NCBI GenBank assembly: GCA_001414485.1
Contig: LLEY01000027.1
Location: 434,001 to 498,000, forward strand
Length of the DNA stretch: 64,000 nt
From: Calycina herbarum
Lineage: Eukaryota > Ascomycota > Leotiomycetes > Helotiales > Pezizellaceae
Reading direction: 5' to 3'
The notes under the pieces were generated by a model. It had not been told where the DNA came from. It was given only the letters and a program-made list of their open reading frames with translations, and made no database searches. The position numbers and the translations under genes are program-made. Below, piece by piece: positions 11,864-23,858 of this stretch (position 1 is the first letter of the stretch; each line of letters starts with the position of its first letter).

Positions 11864-12070
11864 AGATAGTACCTTCAAAGTCATCGTCTCTAACCTAAAC
11901 CCTCAAACAACCGAAAACCACGTTCGTGCGACCTTTGAAGAAACAGGTGACATGGTAGAATGTAGTCTCAGGAAAGATGATCATGGAAGGTCGCTCAGGG
12001 AGGCTTATGTGATCTTTCTCTCTAAGGGTGATGCTGATAAGGCGATTGCTTGTATGAATTATGAGAAGTG
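11864..12070 (+). pseudogene. orphan exon encoding an RRM (RNA-recognition motif)
   Basis: From an AG at about 11865 the frame reads about 68 residues with the RRM layout: RNP2-like FKVIVSNL, helix TTENHVRATFEETG, RNP1-like REAYVIF, and DADKAIACMNYEK. It closes at a GTGAGT donor at about 12069. I cannot find a convincing upstream exon with an ATG or a downstream exon that completes the protein in frame, so it is either a fragment of an RNA-binding protein gene or a gene whose other exons I missed. The RNP motifs themselves look unbroken. Confidence 0.55.
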
Positions 12071-12542
12071 AGTACTTTGGTGAATAAAAGGGGATGGTGG
12101 GCTTGAGGCTAATTTGTTATGGTAGTATTAATTGCAAGATGGCTGAGCAGATGGTGGCTATGCAGTTCGGCAATTTCGATCGTCGAAACCCGTCTCTTGG
12201 TTTTGAACCGATGCTAACTCGCTCCATGTGGACGTCTTGTTTCCGTTTAATTATTGCGTTTCTAGTCTTTTTCATTATCCTTCTTATCCCAGAAAGTAGC
12301 CCAAGCAAGCGTATGATGAATAAAGGTGAGCTCTATTGTGATTCGTGATTGGCTTCTCATTCCATTCTTGGGTGCGCCGTGATTGAGGAGTGCTTTGAAT
12401 AAATTAGTGAATAATTCAAAAAGGCTTCAAACCCCAAATCAATCACTCTGATAATCTCTTTCTGCGCCTTGTTCCCAAATACTGGGATACAGCCATCATT
12501 TACTTACACGATAATACTTACAAACCCCCTACCTCTCTAGCA
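12071..12542. other. intergenic, no supported gene
   Basis: Short frames only (for example an 84-aa frame at 12094) without recognisable features. Part may be intron or lost exons of the RRM gene. Confidence 0.35.
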
Positions 12543-13434
12543 ATGGAAATCGCATCACCACTGCTCGAAGCCCTCAAACATGTGCCTATCTCTTCCCCGC
12601 TACCCCCTTCTTCCTTCTTCTCTCCCGTTCCTATCGAATTTTCTTCAGCGCCATCACCACCCCCGAATGTAGAGATACCCACATCCCAAACTCCACCAAG
12701 CCCCTCAAATTCTTCAAATCGCCCAGAGCAGGATCCGGAAGACATGAAACCAGAAGTCCGCGACCTTACCAAACTATACAAATCACTTAGCTACCAACTG
12801 GACGATCTAAGGAAACGAAGAAGACAACTTCGATTACTAGAACGCATAGCGATAAAAGAATTTTACGAGTGCGAAGATTGCTCGAGAGTACCGCTACGTC
12901 CCCCATCCTTGCATGGTGGGAGCAGACTGAATCCCGATTTTGAGAGGCTGAAGAGGGAGAAGGAAAAGAGAGAAAAGAGGGGTAAGTTATTCACTAATTC
13001 CAATGGTGTTTGGTGTAAATGCGGATGAATAATACTAATGTAAGAATGATAAACCAGAAAACCATGACACACTGAATAAATATCAAACCCTCCGTCTCGC
13101 AACACACCAGCTCTCCCAAGTCAGAGTCGAATTCGAGAGGAAGAAACATGCTTTTCGTAGATTGAAGAAATATCTTGGTCCTTTCAATCTAGCACTTGAA
13201 GGACAAATTGCTACTAGACAGAAGAAGAAATGGTGGAAGAACTTCAGTAGACAAACAGGTCTATGGGATGAACATGGTCGGATCAAATCTCAACTTAGAC
13301 TAGCGAGCGGATGGAGAAAATACTTGTTCTTATTGTTACTGAGGAGGAAGGAGGTTATGGAGAGAAGGATAGTTGAAAAGTGGAAGGTGAAGACGCGGAA
13401 GGTTGTTTTGTTTTATAGTGGTAGGTTTTGTTGA
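12543..13434 (+). CDS. GSRLNPxF-family coiled-coil protein, copy 3, spliced
   Basis: Exons 12543-12981 and 13058-13434 are joined over a 76-nt phase-1 intron (GTAAGT...ACCAG) to give 271 aa. The N-terminal 60 residues are Pro/Ser-rich and probably disordered. Then come a basic coiled region, GGSRLNPDFERL (about 127-138), and, just after the intron, KYQTLRLATHQLSQVRVEFERKK, matching the block in the copies at 2333 and 3994. The C-terminal 90 residues are strongly basic (RQKKKWWKNF, RRKEVMERRIVEKWK). The fact that splicing brings the second conserved block into frame is good evidence for a real gene. Function, location and partners are unknown. Confidence 0.68.
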
Positions 13435-13835
13435 TCGTTCGGGATAAGTGTTAGGGTTCGACGGGGTTAAGCGAATTTGTAAATATTTGAGGGCCAAGAT
13501 CATTAAAGAAAGGCAACAGGGTAATAAGAATTGACCCTCCAGGTTTCCATTTGTTCGGTTTGAGTATAACCCAGCCAAGTGACGAGGTCTGTGGCACGTG
13601 CTCTTGCTCTAGGTTTCGTGTTCTGAGTAACGAGGAAGGTGGATGGAGGAAGTCAGTGGAGTTGGTGACATCCCGGGCAAACCCCGGTGCTTTGAGCAAC
13701 GATTCACGAGGAAGGTGCGCTGAATCCAGATGTCGCTATTTACCTAGGCGCCATCTTGTCGAGATTCCTTACTATCTTCGTCAGCTCCACGCCCAGCTAC
13801 TGCAAGCCATCCATCAGCCAAATTCTACAATAAAA
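13435..13835. other. intergenic, 5' region of the HET gene
   Basis: The frame here is open into the HET gene, but its apparent start is a TTG. I see no separate gene. Confidence 0.4.
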
Positions 13836-16114
13836 ATGAGTTCCCAGGAGGCTTCGATGCAAAAAAAAACCGTGACTAAATCTACACACCTCTTTTCTCG
13901 CATAGTGAGACGATTTAGGAGCACTCCAAAATCCTTCGAGGCCACGACATTTCCAACCCAGACAAAGTTATGCACAATATGCGAAAATCTAATCTCCAAT
14001 TACGAAGATAGAGGGTGGCATCCTTCATCTCCATTCATGTTTCGTGAAGCGAGAAATATCACAGTGCCGCACCATGAAAATTTGGTTTCTTTCGAGCGGG
14101 CTGTTGCTGAAGGTTGCGCATTGTGTAACCATTTATCTATTTCCGCCGCCCAAAACATCACCCGTCTACGAGAAAGATATCAAGGCTTTCCGGAACTTGG
14201 ATTCGCGTTGGAACTTCAACATATATCCTGGGAAGAAGGGATGACAATGAGGTGGAATGCTTGCAGACCGACAAGTCATTTCCCACAAAACGATGAAGGG
14301 CACGATAGAACTTTAGCAGAGCTATGGTTGAGAAAAGGTATGTTACTCATAAGATACCCTGATCAGTGGAAGTTCTCTAGATTGATTTGAATACAGCAAA
14401 TCAGGTGCATCTTGGTTCATTGGAGGCTTCCACAAACTCAGAAAAGACCTTCAAAGACATTCAGAGTTGGTATCATCAATGTGAAAACACACATAAAGAC
14501 TGCTCGAACCCTAAAGATACCCCACTTCCTTCTCGATTATTATACATACAAAATACTTCGGTTCGTCTATGCGAATCTTCAAATCTTCCATTCCCTTGGT
14601 CGAAAAAGCGTCCACAGTACGCTGCTCTCAGTCATTGTTGGGGGGAAATCGATTTTATCAAGCTCCTGCAATCCAACCTTGAACATTTTCTAGTGGAGAT
14701 TCCGCTTGACCAACTAACGAAGACTTTCCGGGACGCAATCACGATTACTCAAAGCCTTGGCCTTTCATTTCTATGGATTGACTCATTATGCATCATCCAA
14801 AATTCCATCCAGGACTGGCGCAAAGAATCAGCGTTGATGGCAGACGTTTACGGCGGATCGGCAATCACGATAGCTGCCGCTGATGCAGAGAACGGTTCAA
14901 TCGGATGTTTTTTTCAACTTCCCCACAAGGAAAATAGCTCTCTCCTTTTGAAAACAACAACAAAGGTATACACTGTCGATGAACTGATGTCACAGGCAAG
15001 TGCTGTCAAAAATAGCCTTCTCGTTAAGCGCGGCTGGGTATTCCAAGAGAGATTTTTGTCCCCTAAAACATTACACTTTACCCGCACCCAAGTATTTTGG
15101 AAATGCAGGAGTGGAGAATTAGCTAGTCAAGCATATCCCAATGGAATTCCGTCCTCCACATATTCCTACCACGAGACTCTCACAGACACAATGGTCCGAA
15201 CTCCCTCCGTTTCCAAGCTACGAAGCTGGTTAGATATCGTCACACGATACTCAGCCACAGATTTGACACACCATACAGATAAACTTATCGCACTTTCCGG
15301 AGTCGCAAAATGGTACCAGGAACATCACAAACTAGAAAGAGAAGAATATCTTGCGGGCATTTGGAAAGGTCAATTGTGGCATGGTCTCCTATGGATGGTT
15401 AACAGTTCCAAGAAAAGTGACCGACCCGTTGAATATCAAGCACCTTCGTGGTCTTGGGCTTCGCAAAACAAAGAGGTCACATTTACCATAGGACTCAAAA
15501 TTCAATACTCTTCGCCGTATGTCTCCCTCATCTCGCACCATATCACCTACCCAGACCAAAGTGTGTTTGGCCAAGTGAGTGGCGGACACCTACGCTTAAG
15601 ATGCACTAATTTACTACTCGCTCCTTGGGCCCAAGAGGAGGGATCGAGTAGCTTTCACCTACACTTGGATCGAGAGGCTATGGATTACAGCCTTACCTGG
15701 GACCACGAACCAGATAGAGAAAAGAAGGCATATCTTCTCCCAATCCTGGAATACAAACTTCCACCTGGATATAAACCTGCTCCTACCAAGAGGGATCGAA
15801 TAAGGCTACAAGGAATTGTGCTCCAGACCAGTGGAAAGAACATTGGTACTTTTCGGAGAGTGGGCTTTTTTGATCTTATGTCAGGCGGAAGAAAACCTAT
15901 AACCACCCCTGGGCCGGACCCCGCTTTGCACCATAGTTGGGGAAAAGTTTTGCCAGCGGGGTATGTTTGGAAAGAAGCGACGGCATATTTTAAAGATGTG
16001 GAAGAAACTCTGGACCATCTCAGAGGTATTTATATCCCCGAGGAAGAGGTATATGAGAGTCGGTCGGTGGAGGAAAAAGATGGCGAGAGGGGTTATGAGA
16101 TAATTATTGTTTAG
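13836..16114 (+). CDS. HET-domain protein (heterokaryon incompatibility family)
   Basis: Exons 13836-14337 and 14397-16114 are joined over a 59-nt phase-1 intron (GTATGT...ATACAG) to give 739 aa. The N-terminus carries LCTICENL and AEGCALCNHL, the paired-Cys arrangement often found before HET domains. The HET domain starts at YAALSHCWG (about 242) and continues through FLWIDSLCIIQ (about 292) and DWRKESALMADVY (about 307). Downstream are the usual RGWVFQERFLSP and YQAPSWSWAS blocks. HET proteins trigger cell death on fusion of genetically unlike hyphae, or act in NLR-like immunity, and many are of unknown role. I chose the ATG at 13836 because the longer frame begins with TTG. No damage is seen, in contrast to the HET gene at 20126-22441. 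Confidence 0.9.
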
Positions 16115-16402
16115 AGGAGAACAGGGTTGTGCTTCCCAATACTTGTATATACTGTACAATACTCCTTTGTAATACACACAACTTTTTCAGCCATGGGTAT
16201 TTGAATTTATGGGCCTCCAAATAATTCAAAGGAATGTACATAGTTCATGTATGATAGCGCTATCATTCAAGCTTCTAATAGATCGTCAAAGTCCCTCTTT
16301 TGGGCAATATTGTGAAAATAATGCATACTGTAACCTTAGACTCCCAGAACCTGATAGTCCTCTTCAAATATAATACAAAGTAGCTTCTTTCGGACCCGCC
16401 GC
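16115..16402. other. convergent 3' intergenic region
   Basis: Space between two converging genes. No feature seen. Confidence 0.4.
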
Positions 16403-18124
16403 CTATCTTCTAATAAACCTCCCAAACATAGGCTCAATCTTCCGAACTTCACGAATGATGGCACCCCTTGGTGGTGCTTTCGTCAACTCGAAGTCAATAG
16501 TGCTCGCTAACCATGTCAGCCGACGTAAATTTTCAGTCTCCCTCCGTAATTCCCACAGTAATTCCAGGTCCGACCGTCTAAATTTAAGTCTGTGTTCATC
16601 GTTCTTCCACAAGTCAAGCGAAGAATAATGTATCTTCACTTCGTTTTTGACAGATGCAAAAAGCGTTAATAATGTGGAATCCAGCGGTAAGTTTTCCTCA
16701 GACGACGGTGTAATCGAAGTCTTTGTCCAAAACCTCACTGCTTCTTTACGAGCAGCTTTCAAAGCCGCTCCTGCTTTGTGAATCCTCTCTATAAATCGCC
16801 TTTGCCGTCTTGCCTCCGCAATGCGATGAATAAGTAGATCATATTCCTTCTTGATATCATCATCCTTATCTGCAAAGGCACAAGCTACCCGCTTCGCTAA
16901 GTGTATTTGGTTATAAGTGTGAGCCGCATTAATATAGATCTTTGCATGTCTGACCCTAAACTCAACTTCTAACGGTTTCTCTTTCTCCTCTTGTGCATGA
17001 ATTTCTCTTTGCACAAACACCGCTTTCTCGAAGGCAGCTGCGTGGAGACCGAATTCGGTGTCTAGACGAGAGTGGTCCAGTAGGAGATTGAGAATGGCTA
17101 TATAGGAGGAATTTTTGAGCGGGTCGAAGATTGTTTTTTCCCTCTTGTCCCCCAGGAAGTGGAGACCCGACCAGACAAGTGCGTGTTTGTAATGTGCACG
17201 TGCTTGGACTAAATCGCGAAGTCCCCAATTCATGTCGCCTTTTTCCTTTTCTCGCATTGCTTTTTCGACGCATTGCTCTTGGGTATAAACTGGTCGATTT
17301 ACGGAGGTATTGATGTCTGATCCTGTCAATCCGTCTTGAAACCATCCGGAAGGGATGACGGGTATTGGCCCATACAATTCCCCTGCATGAATTTCGTCTT
17401 CTTCTGAGGATCCTAGTCGGAGCTTAGAAAGACAATGTTGGGTGCATTTGTAGAGCAACAAGTTGCTGTCAGGATGAGTGAGCCTTCCGCTCGCCAAGGT
17501 ACGTCTCAATGGATGGTTATGGTCAATTCGCTCCTGGTAAGATATAGAGAGACCTTTGATCCTGTTAAACCTGTGACCACCGAAGGCGCCGGTGGATACC
17601 GAGGGTAGGTTTGCCTGCCATGCGTTGAGGAAATCAACAACTTGAGGAAGATGTTTGATATTTATCACTGCCGTATGTCTGTTCTTGGAATGGGAATAGT
17701 CGAAGAGTGAAAGGGAAATAGGGGCCGTTATGGAACATATTCGTCGTAAATCAACTGCGATTATTGGGACGATATTTGCCAATATTGGGAGCATTTGCCG
17801 GATGCTGGGAGCTGTGATAATAAAGTACCTGAGCAACGACATGCATTCTTTGGCGATCTCACGGTTTACCCTCAAAAGACAGGTGGGAGTATAGAAGGTT
17901 ATTCCTGACTCGGTTTCGTTCCACAAATTGGAATTTTTCTTGACAGGCTCGATTTCCGAGTCCGAGTTTAAAACGTAATCGAAAATTTTGTTACGGAGCT
18001 CTGGCGGAAGAGGGAAGTTGGATCTCGGAGGTCTGGGAGATTCCGTACTACTATGAACTTGATTAGTTTTCTTGATATACTGATCGAATAACCTTGCTAC
18101 TCACATTGAAGTAAAGCTTGACAT
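16403..18124 (-). CDS. fungal protein with N-terminal F-box/2EXR-like segment
   Basis: Exons 18124-18105 (MSSFTS...) and 18050-16403 are joined over a 54-nt intron (GTGAGT...CATAG) to give 555 aa. The longest simple frame starts at a TTG (17926); the upstream extension restores LPPELRNKIFDYVL, followed by TPTCLLRVNREIAKECMSLL, the pattern of the many fungal F-box-like/2EXR proteins. The C-terminal half (about 230-520) is helical and charged, with alternating Leu/Ala that could form TPR-like or coiled structures; no known domain is clear. Role unknown. If the F-box is functional it would recruit substrates to an SCF ligase. Reading frame intact. Confidence 0.75.
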
Positions 18125-18845
18125 TTCTTCTTGATGGTTTTGTTTGACTAGCGAGTTATCTGAAGTAGCAGTTGTTGAGTTGGTGAGAGGGTGGATGGGT
18201 GAGTTGGTGTGTAGGTGACAAGGCGGGTGAGTGTGTTCCTGAGTATGTGACTGTGTGAGTTTGTTGTATCGTCCTATGAGTGTACCAATAGTTTCTGTAT
18301 GGAAGCAGAAAGTTCGAGGGTGTTTTATTAAATAGAAATAAATATGTCAGATTACTAGATAAAAATGACACCAAAATCGTTCCCATCGGCGCAAAACAAG
18401 CTAACATTCTCAAGCGAATACCCTTACTCACATGCTAAGAAGAGACAGACTAGGTGACCCAGAAAATTATTCACGAACGTGTGCTCGACTAAATGACCCA
18501 TCACAGGAACTCGTCTTCCGATCTCGAGGACTAATCAAACAATTTGCGTAATAATCCATAGCTTGAAAGTTTCGAGTTCTGATGCAATAATACTGGGGCA
18601 ATTTAGCGACAAGCTAAGCTTAGCTTCAGCGTTGACTTGTCCGCGTAAACTAGTTGTAGAACCCTCTTTAAGAAAGAGTGTTCCAAATCGCAGCTCAATA
18701 GTCTTATCTCCTGGTATAAAAAAAAATCTTAAGAAATTGAAACAGATCGCACCCTAAGTAATGGATTCTCGATCCGTACTTGTTGAGTTTGGGGGAGGTG
18801 GTACCCGCTTGTCGATTTAAGCGATATACCTCACGAATAAACCCC
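18125..18845. other. intergenic, no supported gene
   Basis: AT-rich with only short frames. 18563-18757 is open for 64 codons, without features. Confidence 0.35.
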
Positions 18846-19084
18846 TCTCGCGATAGACATTAGAAGCGGCAGTAAATACGTCAGATTCGCACCTGCCTTA
18901 CGTAGCTAGCTCCTATTGTTCTAGCTTTTTAGGGTAATTCAAAGCAATCGTTCTAAATACTTAGAAGAATTTAAGATATTGCCCTAGACGTTTTAGAACA
19001 ATCCGCTTCAATTGTTCCAAAGTATCCAGTAACTGAGTTTAGAACAACGAGTATTTACTGCCACTTTTAATGTCCGCCGCGAGA
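18846..19084. mobile_element. 239-bp MITE-like element with 34-bp terminal inverted repeats
   Basis: The left end TCTCGCGATAGACATT (18846) and the reverse complement of the right end TCTCGCGGCGGACATT (to 19084) match over about 34 bp, both running on to ...GGCAGTAAATAC. The interior has no coding capacity. Target duplication is unclear. A loosely similar end (ATTTACTGCCGCTT) appears near 24195-24225. Confidence 0.6.
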
Positions 19085-19223
19085 CTCCTTTTTGAGTGCG
19101 GTTACAGAAATCAACAGAATCAAGCAAACGCGAAATGGCACACGATACGTTGGCAACAATCATACTAGCAATAATTTGGACTCGCAACAATTCTTAAAAG
19201 CTGAAATGGAAGGAAAACACATA

Positions 19224-19744
19224 CAGTGAGTTGCGAGTTAAGCTTGAATTTGCCCACATTTTTTGTAATCCAAGCTTTTTGAGAAAATTCTTAATTTCCC
19301 CCCTTTTTAGGCACTCTTTTACTTATTAATTAATAACAACATATAATATACTATTTATAAGAACAGGAAAGAAGAGACTTATATCTCCCCTTATACTCTA
19401 TAAACTTTATAGGACAAAAACAGATAATTTTATATCTTTCTTAATTTTTATAGGGTCTTGGCATAGCTTGTCGACCTTATAGGGGTAGTGAAAAATGTTT
19501 TAAGAAAAGGGGTTATTTTAAGAATTATTTATCTTTTAGTTTACTTTTATTATACTTACTTTGAATTAATAAATTATATAGAAGAGAGATAATTAGATAT
19601 AGCGCTTCTTTCTAGCTAGGCCTCGTCTCTTTTAGAGTACTTTTATTTTCTGTCTTCTAAAGAAAAGAGGGAGAAAGCCTTAATAAAAAAAAGCTCAGAT
19701 TACAAAAAAAGTGGGCAAATTCAAGCTTAACTCGCAACTCACTG
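19224..19744. mobile_element. 521-bp non-autonomous TIR element, complete copy
   Basis: The termini CAGTGAGTTGCGAGTTAA...(left) and ...TTAACTCGCAACTCACTG (right) are inverted over about 50 bp, including GCTTGAATTTGCCCAC, and are flanked by TA on both sides (19222-19223, 19745-19746). That fits a Tc1/mariner-type target. The interior is AT-rich and non-coding. A second, split copy is at 1196-1522. Confidence 0.8.
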
Positions 19745-20125
19745 TATACAAGGATTTGAGTGAGAAACGTAACAATTTTACTGGGAAATAAATGAGCTTA
19801 GAAGCATAAAGCAAGAAGAACTGTTCTTGCTGTCCATCCCACTTGCATGCTAACACTCCATAAAAGGAAAACCTCCAAGCCACTGGCGCAATGCATATCT
19901 CCTCTGCAATCAACACAGACAGAGTTGTAACTATCGTGTAATTTTGGGCTATCAAGCGAGGCCTGAAACAAGAAAAAATAGAAGCATTGCGAAGCAAAAC
20001 CCCAAAGTAAAAAGAGAAGGGAGAAAACACCAATTACAAAGTCAAATGCCCCCCGAGAAATAGAACCCGAACTTCAAATGTCTGACGTGACAGCTGAAAA
20101 CTCCAAACTTGTAACTTGCAAGTAA
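19745..20125. other. intergenic, no supported gene
   Basis: A 112-codon minus-strand frame is open but has no family resemblance. It is probably the 3' flank of the HET pseudogene. Confidence 0.35.
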
Positions 20126-22441
20126 TCACACAATCACAATCTTCCTCTTCTCCCACCCAAACTGTTCATAAACAACATCCTCAAAAGTCTTCGGAAACTG
20201 ATCAAGTCCAACTTTGACAAAGTTCCCCTCCTCCACAACAGCAGGCTTCAGCATTGATGCATAATGCCATTCTCTGCCTTGAAAAAAAAGAACCGCGAGA
20301 GTGATATCCGAAGAGAACTCCTTTTGTAGATATTTATAATCCGTGTCTGGAGCCTCATTAAAATTACACAGGATCCTCGTGCGGGCTGTTTCCACTTGTG
20401 TAGCAGGCTCTATCGGGGGCACATAGCGACTAGGTAGATGCCAATTGCTGTTGTTCACGAAGAATGGAGGGGAGAACATGGTATTGTTAGGATAGTAAGG
20501 TTTTGAGGCCATTTCCTACAGAATGTTCGAAGGGTAATTTCGCCTCTAGTTATGGCACCGAATGGGTCATCATCCTTAAGGGGCATTTTGTAGTCCAACA
20601 GTTCTGCTTTCTCGACACGTCCATTCCTTTCCAAACCCCAGTAAAGTTCTGCAGGGTAAATGGAAGCGGCTGTCCAAGTTAATGCGGATTTAACCTTGGC
20701 ATTATCGTCGACATCCATAGCTGCCCAGCTCCAAGACGGGGCTCTGTACTCGTCTGTTCTCCGGCCACGGCAAAAATAAGACCAGGCCATCCCGAATATC
20801 ATATCCTCACGCCAAATCCCAGCCATGTAAGTTGCTTGAATCTGACACTGAAACTCACGAGCCAAACCAGAGATTGCATGGAACTTGTCTGAAGGGATGG
20901 TGAGGGTGCGCTCGGCGTACTCACTTGACATTTGGTACCATTTCGCGAATTGATTTTGGGAAACCTCTATATAAGGAAGGGGCTTGTTTGAAGGAGCTAA
21001 GAAGTGGTATTTCGTATGTCTGTTTTGTTCTTGTCCAAACCGGTAACTTTCAGTCTCGAAACAAATTTTGCTTTGACATTCCCATCGTAGTTCAGTGGAT
21101 GTGTAATGTACAGTTCGTGACGAAAGGAGATTTTCTTGCAGAGTCCATGCCCGTTTTGAGAGTTCTTCCCGGGAAATTGGGAGCTTACGTCGCAGGAGAA
21201 TCTTACCAGAATCCGGAGTTGCTACTCTATCTTGTGTAGCTGATGTAGCGTTATCGAGATGTTCATCGGCGTCAATATCACTTAATGGAAAAGCCGCTAC
21301 CGGGGCAACATATTCTCTTCTTACATCGAGGAAGCCAACTTGGTCTCCCCTAGCAGAGGCTGCTGCGATTGTCAATGCGGCCCTCTTGTAATAAGAGTGC
21401 GTTGACGCTGCTTCTTGTAACCAGTCAGTGTGGCTATCTTGAACGATGCTGCGGATGATCCTGGAGTCAGTATTACTATTTCTAGAAGTATTTCTGAGAA
21501 AAGTAGGAGAAAGCAGGGCTATACGAGGAGGAAACGAGATGTCTGAGGAGGAAATAGTATCTTAATCCTCCTAAAACAACTTGAAAAAGAGAAAAATAAC
21601 TCGGAGAATACCCACCACAACGAATCGATACAGAGGAATTGAAACCCAAAGGTTCTTGTTACCAACACCGCATCCAAAAAAGTGGATGGGAGCTCTCCAA
21701 AAGCAATAGATTGTTCAAAACGGTGAAGATTAGAAGTTGTGGTACTGAAGTGCGGCCCCTTTCCCCACTACAGGCCATTTGATGAAGTAAGTAATTTGAT
21801 TTCAAATATAAACAGTGCGTTACTCACACAATGACTTAATGCAACGTAGGTTCCCATTCTGAAGTCTTCAAGGAAATAGAGTCTTGCCCTTCAACCCCTA
21901 TATACAATACTCTTTTTGGCAGGGTGACTGATGTTTGAGGCGGACAATAGTCGTTATGGCTTGCAAGGCACTCACTCATTCAAGCGCGAATTAACTCAAA
22001 GCAACCTTTGTCATCTGGTTTCGCATAGCTTGGCCTGCCTGTTATCCTTGATTTGAGTGATTGGGTGCTTTGATGGTCAACATATATCTCGAAATTTCCG
22101 AGTGTCGCACCGTAACTCTCATCTATCTTGTTTGTGACAACGATAGTGAGCCCTGGGAAGGATACATATTTTACCATACCAAGGTTCTCCATAAGTGGTC
22201 CATTATCCTTATCACAGACAGCAATCAACTGAATATGGAGTTCATGACAGAGTTCACAGCCTTGTTCAGCTCCTTGTTGTAATGTATGAATAGTACCTTA
22301 AAGTTGACGAGATGCAACAGCTCTTGTTAGCTTCATAGAACGGCAAGCCTTACACAACATACTGGGATGGTTCTTAAGAAGCAAGGAATTGAACTTGAGT
22401 GTGGTTGAGGTCGGCGGAAAGCAAGTAGCATGCGGCTCCAT
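20126..22441 (-). pseudogene. decayed HET-domain gene
   Basis: Reading down the minus strand from the ATG at 22441 gives MLCKACRSMK and EQGCELCHEL (paired Cys), ECLASHNDYCPP, LPKRVLYIGVEGQDSISLKT, then VALSHC|WGKGPHF across an intron (21827-21768), FLCIDSLC|IVQDS across a second (21615-21449), RAWTLQENLLSS and YRAPSWSWAAM. This is a full HET protein of about 650 aa. Damage: TAA at 22298-22300, TGA at 21980-21982 (Trp expected), a lost base at about 21846-21850 just before YVALSHC, and a second lost base plus TAG at about 20516-20525 before the C-terminal 128-codon block. Two of the stops fit C-to-T or G-to-A change. Splice sites and motifs otherwise persist, so the decay looks recent. Confidence 0.85.
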
Positions 22442-22725
22442 TTGAAAGTCGCCGATTCGCTCGCCGTCAACATTCCAAAACCCTAGAAAGTTATTGAAGC
22501 TAATTAAAACTCTGTAGGAACTGTTGATTGAATAATTCTAGATCATTTGATTTTCATTCCATATTTTTATAAACCTCTATCACGGGCAACCGCACACATA
22601 AAGTGCGGATCGGAATTTCAATTAACCGAGCCTCGGCTCCCCTGATGTTGCACAAGCTGAACTTGGCCCTCCTTTCTCACAACTTCACTCTTTCTTTCAG
22701 TCACTTCGTCCTTCCTTACCCCACC
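22442..22725. promoter_or_regulatory. divergent intergenic region (HET pseudogene / thioesterase)
   Basis: 284 nt between opposite start codons, with pyrimidine-rich tracts (TTTCTTTCAGTCACTTC) just before the thioesterase ATG. No specific site is recognised. Confidence 0.4.
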
Positions 22726-23858
22726 ATGGCATCAGCAACCCGCCTCCCGTTGAAATCAATACTGTTCACAGCCTCTCTGGTCCTCGGCGTGGGCGCATCT
22801 CGAGTCGGATTACAAAGCCTAGTTCTAAAAACCATAACAGGACCCGGTAAATACACACGAATAGCAGGCCTCCTCATCGTCCTCGCAAACATCAAAAATT
22901 TCCCCTATGTCTGGCATGTGCGTATTCCCCCCTCCAAATTCCCCAAGTAAACTACTAACAAAAAACCTAGTATCGAGTATGGGGCGCCATCCTCCGCCAC
23001 TGCCTCTTCAATAAGCCGAACATCCCGCCCTCCCTCGCGGCCTCGAGTCTCTTCCTCCCCGTAATTTCTTCCTCCCGCGCGCCCCTCTGGGAATGCGATT
23101 ACAACTTTCATAAGTCGAATTCCACATATTTCTCCGATTTAGACGTTACGCGTTCACACGCTATCTGCGCGCTTCTACAGCCTGGAATCAAGGCTTTACA
23201 AGAGAATAAACGCACAAAATTGGTGCTTGATAAAGAGGGAAAGGCTGTAGGAGGGAGATGGGGAATCATGTTGGGAAGTGTGATGTGTAGTTTCAAACGG
23301 GAGATTGGGATTTATGAGGGGTATGAAATGTGGTCCCGGATTTTGTGTTGGGATCGTAAGTGGATTTATGTTGTCTCGCATTTTGTGAAGAAGGGTGCTG
23401 TGAAGCCGCAGGCGTATATTCTTGAGGATGGGAGTTGGTTTGGGAAGAAGGGGTTTAGTAGGAAGCACTTTGGTGATGGGAAGACGCATTCTAAGGAGAT
23501 TGATGAGAAGTCTATCTTCGCGAGTGCCATCTCCAAGTATGTTGTTAAGCTTGGGAGGTTGACGGTTCATCCGGAGGTGTTACTTGAGGCTTCGGGTGTC
23601 TTGCCCGCGAGACCTGGGGGATGGACAACGATGTCCGCCGTTTCTACCGGGGAATCGACACCGAATGTCTTGGAGGTTCAACAGGAGGAAACGCCACAGG
23701 TGTCTTCAGAGACAGATGATTGGGATTGGAAGAGGGTAGAGGCTGAGAACAAGAAGGGCTTGGAGTTTGCTGCACATTTTGCTGCACTCGACGAACTCCA
23801 TCATGAGTTTACAGGAAGCCAAGCGGCGGCGTTGGGAAGATATTCTACATTTCTTTGA
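22726..23858 (+). CDS. THEM6-like membrane-anchored acyl-thioesterase family protein
   Basis: Exons 22726-22917 and 22971-23858 are joined over a 53-nt phase-0 intron (GTGCGT...CCTAG) to give 359 aa. The N-terminus has a hydrophobic segment (about 12-35) and a second, weaker one (about 43-62), consistent with membrane anchoring. After the intron, YRVWGAILRH leads to WECDYNFHKSNSTYFSDLDV (about 110-129) and a hotdog-like region up to MWSRILCWDRKWIYVVSHFV. This is the pattern of 4HBT_2/THEM6-type proteins found widely in ascomycetes, which are predicted to hydrolyse acyl-CoA but mostly unproven. The tail after about 270 is variable and acidic. No damage seen. The enzyme activity is inferred. 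Confidence 0.8.
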
